Positions 16,743-24,681 of a stretch of 64,000 nt of DNA are shown piece after piece (position 1 is the first letter of the stretch; every line of letters begins with the position of its first letter). Position numbers and translations under genes: made by a program. This DNA comes from UBA2231 sp964415175 (lineage in GTDB: Bacteria > Elusimicrobiota > Elusimicrobia > Elusimicrobiales > UBA9959): assembly GCA_964415175.1 (NCBI GenBank), contig CAYPYG010000005.1, forward strand, positions 1-64,000. The letters run 5' to 3'. The notes beneath the pieces are model-generated. The model saw only the letters and a program-made list of their open reading frames with translations, ran no database searches and was not told the origin of the DNA.

Positions 16743-17624
16743 ATGAAGAAGACTATCGTTGCTCTGATGACGGTGCTGATCTCGGTCACGGCGGCCTCGG
16801 CCTGGTTCGACGGCAGCGTGGGCCAGACCACGGGTCCGGACGGCTATAAGAAGACCGACGCCAACCTCACCTTCGGCTCCGGCGGGATGTGGTTCCGCGG
16901 CGCCCTGATGCGCCAGGACGCCGACGCCTTCAGCAAGGCGCTGAACACTTATTCCCTGCGCGTGGGCAAGGAAGCCGAGTTCTATACCGCGGCCGGCGAA
17001 GCCGGCATGACGCCGTCCACGGAGTACATGACCGGCCAGGATTACTCCAGCACCTTCTTCGGCGGCGATATCACCTTCTCGCTGACGCCCTCGGCCGGCG
17101 GCAAGGGCCGCCTCGCCGGCCCCAACGCCAAGGTCGCCTCGGGCGGCGGCGACGGCATCGCCCGCGTGGACGTCGGCGGCGGCATAAAGCATACCATGCA
17201 TAAGACCGAGGCCGCCGCTCTCGAAACGAAGACCGGGCAGACCGAATACTCGCTCTTCGCCGGCGCCTCGGTGCTGATGGCCCGCGTGGGCGCCTCGTGG
17301 ACCGGCTATAAATACGGCGACGACGACACCACCCCGGTGGTCGGCTCCATAAACGGGCAGGCCCTTTCCCTTTTCCACGCGACCAACGCGCTGCCCGACG
17401 CCAGCGTCAACTTCCGCCTGGACCTGCCCGGCTACCCGCTGGTCACGCCTTTCCTGTCCTACACGACCACCAAGTACAAGGCCGCGATAAAGGACACCGA
17501 CGCTTATACCATAGGCGCCTATATCGACCTCAACATGGTCGGCGCCAACGTGATGTACCAGGTCTACGACGACGGCAACGACAAGGACAGCTACGTCATG
17601 CTGACCGCCGGCATCAACTTCTGA
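16743..17624 (+). CDS. putative outer membrane beta-barrel protein
   Basis: 293 aa with a clear signal peptide: MKK, a hydrophobic core, then ASA before WFDGS, so cleavage is near residue 20. The mature chain shows alternating polar/hydrophobic beta segments rich in Gly, Tyr and Thr, and it ends in Phe (LTAGINF), the usual recognition signature of Bam-inserted barrels. No specific family was recognised. It could be a porin-like or structural outer membrane protein. ATG 16743 has a GGGGGAAAG site and gives the signal peptide; the in-frame start at 16686 would bury it. Confidence 0.65.
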   Translation: MKKTIVALMTVLISVTAASAWFDGSVGQTTGPDGYKKTDANLTFGSGGMWFRGALMRQDADAFSKALNTYSLRVGKEAEFYTAAGEAGMTPSTEYMTGQDYSSTFFGGDITFSLTPSAGGKGRLAGPNAKVASGGGDGIARVDVGGGIKHTMHKTEAAALETKTGQTEYSLFAGASVLMARVGASWTGYKYGDDDTTPVVGSINGQALSLFHATNALPDASVNFRLDLPGYPLVTPFLSYTTTKYKAAIKDTDAYTIGAYIDLNMVGANVMYQVYDDGNDKDSYVMLTAGINF

Positions 17625-17654
17625 AGTTTATAAGGCGACAAAAGGGGCCGGCGG

Positions 17655-17765
17655 CGTAGTGCCCTGTAAAAACCGTCCGGAGCTCCGAGCTTGCGTAAGC
17701 GCGAGGAGCGAGAGTCGGAAGGGCGAGCACGGTGTGCGAGACCCTGTTTTTTACGGGGCACTACG
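17655..17765. repeat. intergenic repeat family, copy 1
   Basis: Outer arms 17655-17672 and 17748-17765 are inverted (one mismatch): CGTAGTGCCC.GTAAAAA and its complement. The core starts AAAACCGTCCGGAG..CGAGCTTGCG and contains GCGAGCACGGTGTGCGAG (17723-17740), identical to 50728-50745 in copy 2. It fills the gap between the outer membrane protein gene and dnaX. The T-rich right arm could also end transcription. Confidence 0.7.
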
Positions 17766-17793
17766 CTGACGGACCCGGAAGGATCCCGATTTT

Positions 17794-19515
17794 ATGTACC
17801 AGAACCTCGCCGTCAAATACCGCCCCAAGGACCTCGACGAAGTCCTGGGCCAGGCCCCGGTCAAGACCACCATCGAGAACGCGGTCAGGCTGGGCCGCAT
17901 CGCCCACGCCTACCTGCTCTTCGGTCCCCGCGGCTGCGGCAAGACGACGATAGCCCGCATCCTGGCCAAGACACTCAACTGTCACGCGCCGAAGGACGGC
18001 AAGCCCTGCAATAAGTGCGCCTCGTGCCTCGAGATAGCCGAGAGCAAGTCCCTCGACGTGCTGGAGATAGACGCCGCCTCCCACACGCAGGTGGACAAGG
18101 TGCGCGAGGTCATCATCGAGAACGTCGGCTTCGCCCCCTCGCGCGACAAGTACAAGATCTACATCCTCGACGAGGTCCACATGCTCTCCAACAGCGCCTT
18201 CAACGCGCTGCTCAAGACCATAGAGGAGCCGCCGGCCCACGTCGTCTTCATCATGGCCACCACCGAGCAGTCCAAGGTGCCGGTGACCATCGTCTCGCGC
18301 TGCCAGGGCTTCCGCTTCCGCCCCATACCGGAGGAGGAGATAATAAAGCGCCTGACCCATGTCGCGTCCAAAGAGAAGCTGAAGGCCGAACCCGAGGCGC
18401 TGCGCCTGATCGCCCGCGCCTCCGGCGGCGCCATGCGCGACGCGCTGACCATACTCGACCGCGGCGCCTCTTTCTCGGGCGGGGCGGTGACCGCGGCCTC
18501 CGTCAGCGAGCTGCTGGGCCACGCCCGGGAGGACCTGGTAGTTTCGCTGGCCAAAGCCGTCCTGAACCGGGACGCCGCCGCGCTGCACGCCGCTTTCGGC
18601 AAGCTCAACGGCGAAGGCTACGACCCGCTGGTGGCGCTGCGCGACCTGCGCAACCTCTTCTCCGAGGCTTTCTTCTCGGCGCAGGGGTTCGCTCCCTCGG
18701 CCTCTCCGGCCGCTAAGGAACTCGCCGCCGCGGGAGCCTCGCCCGCCGCCCTGGCCAAGCTCTCCCGCAAACTCAACCCGGTGCTCGAGGAGATACGCTT
18801 CTCCGACATGCAGGCCGTCTCGGCCGAGATCGCGCTGTTCACCCTGATAGAGGTCCCCCTGGACCTGGAGAACCTGGTGCGCAGGCTCGAGGCCGCCGAG
18901 GGAGGCGCCCCGGCCGAAGCCGCGCCGCCGCGCCCGCAGGAAAAAAAAAGCCCTGAAATAGTCCCGCCCGTCCCGCGGGCTCCCGCCGCCCGCCCGGCGC
19001 CCCCGCCGCCGCGCCAGGAACCCGCCGCCGCGCCGGTCCCCGCCGCTCCGTCCTGCTCCGCGGACCACGCCGCGGCCTGGAAGACCCTGCTGGGCCAGCT
19101 CTCGCGCAATAAGCCGCTGCTCTACAATATAATGCTTTCCGTCCGCGTGAGCTTCGGCTCCGACGGTCTCTGGAAGGTTTCCTCCGACAATAAGTACAAC
19201 GTCGACACGGTGGAGCGCAACAAGGCCGACCTGGAGGCCAGGCTCGAGTCCATCTGCGGCTCCAAAGTCGTCATCAGGACGGAGAAGACCGCCGCCCCGC
19301 CCCCCCGCGTGGAAGAGCTCTCCAACGACGCTCCCGGCGCGGAGGAAGGACCGGAAGAGGACGCGCCCGCGGCGCGGTCCGCGGCCGCCCGCCCGCCGTC
19401 CGGCACGCAATGGGTCGATCTAGAGCCCGGCGACGCCGTCGAATCCGATCCGGAGATAAAGAAACTGGCCAAGGTCTTCCACGGCAAGATAACCAGCATC
19501 AAAAAACTCAAATGA
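17794..19515 (+). CDS. dnaX: DNA polymerase III subunits tau/gamma
   Basis: 573-aa clamp-loader ATPase that opens the beta sliding clamp and, as tau, links polymerase cores. N-terminal AAA+ module: YRPKDLDEVLGQ, P-loop GPRGCGKT (44-51), a zinc-binding Cys group (CHAPKDGKPCNKCASC), Walker B-type LDEVH, and sensor TTEQSKVPVTIVSRC. The oligomerisation domain ends near residue 370. A Pro/Ala-rich linker and tau-specific C-terminal domain follow. A run of nine A at the linker start can yield a gamma-like product (separate entry). It overlaps recR by 4 bp (ATGA), the usual dnaX-recR pair but without the ebfC/ybaB gene often found between them. Confidence 0.97.
   Translation: MYQNLAVKYRPKDLDEVLGQAPVKTTIENAVRLGRIAHAYLLFGPRGCGKTTIARILAKTLNCHAPKDGKPCNKCASCLEIAESKSLDVLEIDAASHTQVDKVREVIIENVGFAPSRDKYKIYILDEVHMLSNSAFNALLKTIEEPPAHVVFIMATTEQSKVPVTIVSRCQGFRFRPIPEEEIIKRLTHVASKEKLKAEPEALRLIARASGGAMRDALTILDRGASFSGGAVTAASVSELLGHAREDLVVSLAKAVLNRDAAALHAAFGKLNGEGYDPLVALRDLRNLFSEAFFSAQGFAPSASPAAKELAAAGASPAALAKLSRKLNPVLEEIRFSDMQAVSAEIALFTLIEVPLDLENLVRRLEAAEGGAPAEAAPPRPQEKKSPEIVPPVPRAPAARPAPPPPRQEPAAAPVPAAPSCSADHAAAWKTLLGQLSRNKPLLYNIMLSVRVSFGSDGLWKVSSDNKYNVDTVERNKADLEARLESICGSKVVIRTEKTAAPPPRVEELSNDAPGAEEGPEEDAPAARSAAARPPSGTQWVDLEPGDAVESDPEIKKLAKVFHGKITSIKKLK
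18941..18956 (+). promoter_or_regulatory. dnaX: poly-A slippage / -1 frameshift site inside dnaX
   Basis: Nine consecutive A (18941-18949) are read GAA AAA AAA AGC in frame (codons 383-386). This places A AAA AAA as a -1 slippery heptamer. A -1 shift, or transcription with one extra A, gives AAG CCC TGA and a stop at 18954-18956, hence a gamma-like protein of about 387 aa that keeps the ATPase and oligomerisation domains. A small GCCCG/CGGGC hairpin lies about 15 nt downstream. Confidence 0.7.
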
Positions 19516-20105
19516 GAACCCTCGACAGGGTCATAGCGGCGTTCCGCCGTTTCCCGGGCGTCGGCCCCAAGCAGGCCGAGCGCTTCGCCATGTTCCTGCT
19601 GCGTTCCAGCGAGCCGGAGACCGAGGAACTGCTGCAGGCCGTCAAAGCCCTCAGGACCTCCGTCTCGCAGTGCGGCGTCTGCTGCGATTATTCCGATTCC
19701 CCCGTCTGCGCCGTCTGTTCCGATCCGAACCGGGACGCCTCGGTCATATGCGTCGTACAGCAGCCGCAGGACGCCGCGGCCATAGAGAGATCGGGGGCTT
19801 TCAAGGGCCTCTACCATGTCCTGCACGGGGCCATATCGCCGATGGAGGGCCTGGGCGCCGGTTCCATACGCCTCAAGGAACTGCTGGAAAGGCTGGAAGT
19901 GTCCAAGGGGGGGGTCAGGGAACTGATACTCGCCATGGACCCGGACACGGAAGGCGAGGCTACCGCGATCTACATAAGCGGCCTCGTCAAGGAACTGGTC
20001 CCTAAGATAACCCGCATAGCCTACGGGGTGCCCCTGGGGGGGGACCTCGACTATATGGACGAGGTCACGCTCGGCCACGCCCTCAAGGGCCGCACTAAGA
20101 TTTAG
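19512..20105 (+). CDS. recR: recombination mediator RecR
   Basis: 197-aa RecFOR-pathway protein that helps load RecA at gaps. Seen: the helix-hairpin-helix RFPGVGPKQAERFAMFLL (about 14-31), a four-Cys zinc finger (CGVCCDYSDSPVCAVC), and a Toprim domain with VVQQPQDAAAIE and AMDPDTEGEATAIY. The final LGHALKGRTKI is typical. The start ATG 19512 overlaps the dnaX stop (ATGA), so translation is coupled. A longer in-frame upstream start at 19410 lies inside dnaX and adds unrelated sequence. Confidence 0.97.
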   Translation: MRTLDRVIAAFRRFPGVGPKQAERFAMFLLRSSEPETEELLQAVKALRTSVSQCGVCCDYSDSPVCAVCSDPNRDASVICVVQQPQDAAAIERSGAFKGLYHVLHGAISPMEGLGAGSIRLKELLERLEVSKGGVRELILAMDPDTEGEATAIYISGLVKELVPKITRIAYGVPLGGDLDYMDEVTLGHALKGRTKI

Positions 20106-20129
20106 GAAAACTATTCGGGCCACCGCTGT

Positions 20130-20330
20130 CTCACCACGAAAAAACGCCGCGCTCGTTCCGACCTCGGCCGCGCATATCCCGCGTAGCGGTCTTGCGCGGC
20201 CCCGCCTCGGCGATTCCGCTTAAGCGGGGAATCGCCTGCGGCCTTGCGGACCGGGCGCAAAGCGCCCCGCGCTTTGCTCTTCGCCGGTCCTCACCTCGCG
20301 CTCTTGTGCGGAGGCGTAAAGTTTTCTGAA
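20130..20330. repeat. intergenic repeat family, copy 3 (inverted, diverged)
   Basis: Positions 20130-20150 are the exact reverse complement of 50745-50765 in copy 2, followed by the shared TCCGACCTCG. The rest of the 231-bp gap between recR and comEC contains other palindromes, such as CGATTCC-GCTT-AAGC-GGGGAATCG (about 20211-20234) and GGGCGCAAAGCGCCC (20253-20267). No reading frame of note is present; an apparent upstream extension of comEC at 20244 runs through the repeat. Confidence 0.6.
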
Positions 20331-20336
20331 AAATTT

Positions 20337-22175
20337 ATGCGATTCTCCTATTACAGGAGGCCGCTTTTTATCGTCCTGGCGCTCCTGATGGCGCTGATCT
20401 GGCTGCAGCGGCGCTTTTCCGGGCCCCCGCAGGCTTCGGCCTGCTTCGGCGGCGGCTACCGGAGTTCGGTCAGGGGGTATGTGACCGGCTTCCCAGCCGC
20501 GTCCGGCGCCGGGTCCTCCTTCGCCTTCAAAGCCTCTTCCAGCGAGCCGCCGGGCTGCGAGGGAACTCTTTTCGTGCGGCTAAAAGGGGACGTCCCGCGC
20601 CCGGGAGAAACGCTGGAGCTCGAGGGTTTCGGCGCCGAACCGCGGGGAGCCCGTCTGCCCGGCGGGCTGGACTGGGCTTCTTTCCTGCGCGACCGCGGTT
20701 TCAGGGGCGAGTTCAGGGCGGAGAAAGCCGTCCGCCTGGCCGCGCCGGGCCCGCTGCGCCGTTCCGCGGCCGCCCTGCGCGGGAAGGCCCTGCGCTCCTT
20801 CTCGTCGGCGCTGGAACCCAGGAAGGCCGCGGTCATGGCGGGGGTGGTGCTGGGAGAGAAGAAGACCATAAGCGCCGGGGACAGGCGGGCCTTCCAGGAC
20901 TCGGGCGCCATGCACCTGCTGGTCGCTTCCGGCTCGAACGTCGGCTTCGTGACCCTGCTGGTCTATGCCGCCTGTTCGCTGGCCGGCCTGGGCCGCAGGT
21001 ACTCGGCGCCGCTGGCCCTGGCCGCCGCCGGCGTATATGTCGTCGCCGCCGGCGCGGATACGCCCCTGCTGCGCGCATACCTGATGTTCGGGGCGGGCCT
21101 GGCCGGTTACGCCGCCGGGCGGGACTCTGGCGCTTTCCAGGGCCTCGTTCTCTCGGCCCTGGCCCTGCTGCTGGTCCGCCCCTGTTCGCTTTTCGACGCG
21201 AGTTTCCAGATGTCGTTCCTCGCGGCTTACAGCGTGACCGCCGGCACCGGCGCCTGGCGGCAGGTGCTCGGGCGGCTGGGCCGTCCGGCGCGCTGGGCGC
21301 TGGGACTTTTCCTGGTCAGTTGCTTCGCCCAGGCCGTGCTGGCGCCGGCGCTGGCCCTGTATTTCCACAGGCTCTCGCTGGTCTCGCCCGTTTCCAACCT
21401 GCTCCTGGTGCCGCTCTCGGGGGCGCTGATCTTCTCGGGTTTCGCCCTCGCCGCCTTCGAAGGCCTGCCGCTGCTGGGCTGGCTTTCGGCCTCGGCGGCG
21501 GACCTGCTCTCCGGTCTTTTTCTCCGGCTGGTCGAGCTTTTCGCGCGGCTGGACCTCTCCGCCGTGCCGGTGAGGGAACTTTCTCCCCTGCAGACCGCCG
21601 GTTGGGTTCTGGCCTGCTTCGTCCTGCTGCACCTGCCCCTCTTCCGGCGTCCCGCCGTCCCCGCCGGGCTCGGCGCGGCCGGCCTGCTGGCGGCCGCCGC
21701 GGGGCTGCTGCTGCCCGCCCGCTCCGGCGCGGTATCTTTTTCGCTCGGCGGTTCGGGGGCGTCCATACTCAGCGCCGACGGGCGTTCCGCGGTAGTGGTC
21801 TCCTGCGGCTTCGGGGAAGAGGAACTCGCGGGGGCCTCGCTGGCTTCGGGCTTCCCCCTGCCCGCCGCCTCGCTGCTTACCTGCGGAGAAGTCTCCCGCG
21901 CCGGGGCGGCAGGGGGGGCCGGGGGAGAGGATGGGCCGCCCGCGGTCCATCTGCCGCTCTGGTCCGCGCCGGCGGCGATGAGCGCCGCCGGGGAGGAGGC
22001 CCGCCCGGTCTGGCCGGGAGAGACCCTGCGCGCGGGAACTTTCGAGGTGCGTGTACTCTGGGCGGACGGCAGGGAGGGTTATGGCGAACCGTCGCAGCGG
22101 ACGGAGTACATCTTCTCGTCCGGGGCGGACTCTTTCCGCGTCGGACCGGACGGAATCCTCGAGGGGGAAAAATAG
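20337..22175 (+). CDS. comEC: ComEC/Rec2 family DNA-uptake channel, short form
   Basis: 612-aa polytopic inner-membrane protein of the competence family that passes single-stranded DNA into the cytoplasm. An N-terminal hydrophobic segment and an OB-like domain (FVRLKGDVPRPGETLELEG) are followed by the competence domain: MAGVVLGEKKTI, FQDSGAMHLLVASGSNVGFV and many helices to about residue 480. The C-terminal 130 aa (GGSGASILSADGRSAVVV...) sit where the metallo-beta-lactamase domain normally is, but no HxHxDH metal motif is visible. The start ATG 20337 follows an AT-rich stretch with no clear ribosome site. The type IV pilus motors downstream are consistent with natural transformation. Confidence 0.85.
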   Translation: MRFSYYRRPLFIVLALLMALIWLQRRFSGPPQASACFGGGYRSSVRGYVTGFPAASGAGSSFAFKASSSEPPGCEGTLFVRLKGDVPRPGETLELEGFGAEPRGARLPGGLDWASFLRDRGFRGEFRAEKAVRLAAPGPLRRSAAALRGKALRSFSSALEPRKAAVMAGVVLGEKKTISAGDRRAFQDSGAMHLLVASGSNVGFVTLLVYAACSLAGLGRRYSAPLALAAAGVYVVAAGADTPLLRAYLMFGAGLAGYAAGRDSGAFQGLVLSALALLLVRPCSLFDASFQMSFLAAYSVTAGTGAWRQVLGRLGRPARWALGLFLVSCFAQAVLAPALALYFHRLSLVSPVSNLLLVPLSGALIFSGFALAAFEGLPLLGWLSASAADLLSGLFLRLVELFARLDLSAVPVRELSPLQTAGWVLACFVLLHLPLFRRPAVPAGLGAAGLLAAAAGLLLPARSGAVSFSLGGSGASILSADGRSAVVVSCGFGEEELAGASLASGFPLPAASLLTCGEVSRAGAAGGAGGEDGPPAVHLPLWSAPAAMSAAGEEARPVWPGETLRAGTFEVRVLWADGREGYGEPSQRTEYIFSSGADSFRVGPDGILEGEK

Positions 22176-22197
22176 TATCATATCCTCCGGGGAACCG

Positions 22198-23037
22198 ATG
22201 AAAAAGATAAAGAGCGTGTTGTTCTTCTACAATTCCAAGAGCAGGAAGACCGCGGAGTTCGCCTCCCGCGCCGCGAAAGCGCTGTCGGCCCGCGGCGTCA
22301 GGATCCTGTCGGTCTGCGTGAACGAGCCCTGCCCGCTGCCGCCTTCTGCCGACGCGGCCGTGAGCGTCGGGGGGGACGGCACGGCCCTCTTCGCCGCCAG
22401 GCATATCGCGGACAAAGGCGTTCCGCTGCTGGCCATAAACGCCGGCGGCCTCGGTTTCCTCAGCGGCCTGGAGCCGCGCGATTTCAGGTCCGGCCTGGAG
22501 ACCTTCCTGGCCGGCCGTTTCGAGGTGAAGAAGCGCAGCCTGCTCAGCGCGGAGGTGCGCCGCGGCGGCCGCCGCGTCTTCGGGCCGCAGCCCGCCCTCA
22601 ACGACTGCGTCCTGCGGGCCTCCGAGGCGCGCGCTTTCACGCTTTCGGTCTCCTGCGGCCGGGAGTTCGTCTCCGAATATTTCGGCGACGGCATGATAAT
22701 CTCGACCCCCACCGGCTCCACCGCCTACAGCCTCGCCGCGATGGGCCCGATCGCGCACCCGAGCCTCGACGTGCTGATAATAAACCCCATCTGTCCCCAC
22801 ACGCTGACCCACAGGCCCATAGTCGTGCCGGCCGCCAAGCAGGTGATACTGAAAGCGGGAGGGGTGCGGGCCCCCCTGAGCGTGGACCTCTGCCTCGACG
22901 GCCAGGAGAGCTTTCACCTCGACGAGGGTGACTCCGTGATCGTCTCCAGGCATCGCCGGCCGCTGAAGCTCCTGCTGCCGCCTGGTTTTTCCTGGTTCGA
23001 AGTGCTCCGGCGCAAGCTCAGCTGGGGCGAGCGCTAG
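22198..23037 (+). CDS. nadK: NAD kinase
   Basis: 279 aa. Phosphorylates NAD to NADP. Seen: the catalytic VGGDGTALFAAR (about 60-71), NAGGLGFLSG, and TPTGSTAYSLAAMGPI in the C-terminal beta domain, all diagnostic for NadK. The start ATG 22198 has a CCTCCGGGG context 10 bp upstream, which is weak; the protein begins with the usual VLFFYNSKSRKTAEF strand-helix. It lies between comEC and recN. The nadK-recN neighbourhood is common in bacteria. Confidence 0.96.
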   Translation: MKKIKSVLFFYNSKSRKTAEFASRAAKALSARGVRILSVCVNEPCPLPPSADAAVSVGGDGTALFAARHIADKGVPLLAINAGGLGFLSGLEPRDFRSGLETFLAGRFEVKKRSLLSAEVRRGGRRVFGPQPALNDCVLRASEARAFTLSVSCGREFVSEYFGDGMIISTPTGSTAYSLAAMGPIAHPSLDVLIINPICPHTLTHRPIVVPAAKQVILKAGGVRAPLSVDLCLDGQESFHLDEGDSVIVSRHRRPLKLLLPPGFSWFEVLRRKLSWGER

Positions 23038-23048
23038 TCCCGGTCCCC

Positions 23049-24671
23049 ATGCTGGAAAAGCTGAAGATACGCAATTTCGCGCTGATCGACTCGCTGGAAC
23101 TGGAGTTCCGGCCGGGCCTCAATGTCCTGACCGGAGAGACCGGCGCCGGCAAGTCCATACTGGTCTCCGCCCTGGGCTTCCTGCTGGGACAGCGTTCCAG
23201 TTCCGAACTGGTGCGCTCCGGCGCCAGGCTGCTGGAAGCGGAGGGGACCTTCTCCGCGGCCGGCAAAAGGACCGTTTTCAGGCGGGAACTCGATCTCAAG
23301 GGCCGTACACGGGCCTTCCTGGACGGCCGCCAGGTCCCCGTTTCGGCCCTGGCCGACGCCGGCGCCGGGCTGGTGGATTTCCACGGCCAGCACGATCATC
23401 AGAGCCTGCTGCGGCCGGACGAGCAGCGTGCCCTGCTGGACCGTTCCGGCCGCCTGGAGAAGGCCGCCGCCGCCGTCGCCAGGGCCTGGGAGGCCATGTC
23501 CGACGCCGAGGCCAGGCTGGGCGCGGCCAGGATGAGCGAGGACGAGCGCGAGAGGTTCCTGGACCTCGCCCGCTACCAGCTCTCCGAGATAGAGTCAGCG
23601 GCGATAAAGGAGGGCGAGGAGGAGGAACTCGGGTCCCTCTATCCCCGTCTTAAGAATTCCGACAGGATAGCCAGGCTTTCCGGCGAGGCTTACGAGGCGC
23701 TTTTTTCGGAGGAGGGTTCCGCCGTGGAGCTGGTCTCCAGGGCGGCCGCGCGGCTGGCCGAACTGGCCGACCTGGACCCGGAGCTGGCTTCGCTTTCCGA
23801 CACGCTGACCTCCGCCCGCATTTCCCTGGAGGACGCCGCCTCCGGGCTGCGCTCGTACCGCGACTCGGCCGGCGCCGATCCCGCCCGGCTGGAGGAGGTC
23901 ATAGCCAGGCTCGAGAAGCTCTCCGGTTTGAAAAAGAAATACGGGCCGGGGCTCCCGGACATCGAAGCGAAGGCGGCGGAACTGCGGGCGAGGATAGACA
24001 GCCTGGAGAACGCCGGCGCGAACGAGGCCGCCCTGGCTTCCGCCCTGGAAAAGGCCCGCGCGGAATTCTCGGACTTGGCCTTCGAACTGCACTCGGGCCG
24101 CCTGGCCGCCGCCAAAAAACTTTCCAGGGCCGTCGAGGCCGAGCTGAAAGGTCTGGGCTTCGCGCAGGTGCGCTTCATGGTCTCCGTCGAGGCCGACGAG
24201 TCCTCGCCGTCCCGCGGCGGCATAGATTCCGTGGAATTCCTTTTCTGCCCCAATCCCGGGGAGCCGCCGCGCCCGCTGCGCGCCACCGCCTCGGGCGGGG
24301 AGCTCTCGCGCGTGATGCTGGGCCTCAAAACGGTGCTGGCCGGCGCCGACAGGGTCCCGGTAATGGTCTTCGACGAGGTGGACACCGGCGTCGGCGCCGT
24401 AGTGGGACGGCTGGTCGGTGAGAAGCTCGCCCGGCTCGCCGGGGAGAAGCAGGTCTTCTGCGTGACCCATCTGCCCCAGGTCGCGGCTTTCGGCGGCGCG
24501 CATTTCTTCGTGGAGAAGACGGTCAGGGGCGGGACTTCCTCCGTCGCCGTGCGCCTCCTCGACGCGCCCGCCCGCGAGGCCGAGATCGCCCGTATGCTGG
24601 GGGGCAAAACGCGGTCCACCGACCTCGGGCTCAAGCACGCCCGCGAACTGCTCGCCGAGTCGTCGAAATAG
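23049..24671 (+). CDS. recN: DNA repair protein RecN
   Basis: 540-aa SMC-like ATPase used in double-strand break repair. Walker A GETGAGKS at about residues 30-37 within NFALIDSLELEFRPGLNVLTG; FHGQHDHQSLL; a long coiled coil (about 140-350); the ABC signature ATASGGELSRVMLGLK; Walker B VMVFDEVDTGV; and HLPQVAAFG near the end. Length is typical. It begins 11 bp after nadK and is followed after 10 bp by gltX, so these genes probably form one transcript. Confidence 0.97.
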   Translation: MLEKLKIRNFALIDSLELEFRPGLNVLTGETGAGKSILVSALGFLLGQRSSSELVRSGARLLEAEGTFSAAGKRTVFRRELDLKGRTRAFLDGRQVPVSALADAGAGLVDFHGQHDHQSLLRPDEQRALLDRSGRLEKAAAAVARAWEAMSDAEARLGAARMSEDERERFLDLARYQLSEIESAAIKEGEEEELGSLYPRLKNSDRIARLSGEAYEALFSEEGSAVELVSRAAARLAELADLDPELASLSDTLTSARISLEDAASGLRSYRDSAGADPARLEEVIARLEKLSGLKKKYGPGLPDIEAKAAELRARIDSLENAGANEAALASALEKARAEFSDLAFELHSGRLAAAKKLSRAVEAELKGLGFAQVRFMVSVEADESSPSRGGIDSVEFLFCPNPGEPPRPLRATASGGELSRVMLGLKTVLAGADRVPVMVFDEVDTGVGAVVGRLVGEKLARLAGEKQVFCVTHLPQVAAFGGAHFFVEKTVRGGTSSVAVRLLDAPAREAEIARMLGGKTRSTDLGLKHARELLAESSK

Positions 24672-24681
24672 GAGACACCTC

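Noticed and set aside
17655..17765. Integron attC site or CRISPR unit
   Set aside because: No integrase core-site pattern, no regular spacers, and copies are dispersed rather than arrayed.
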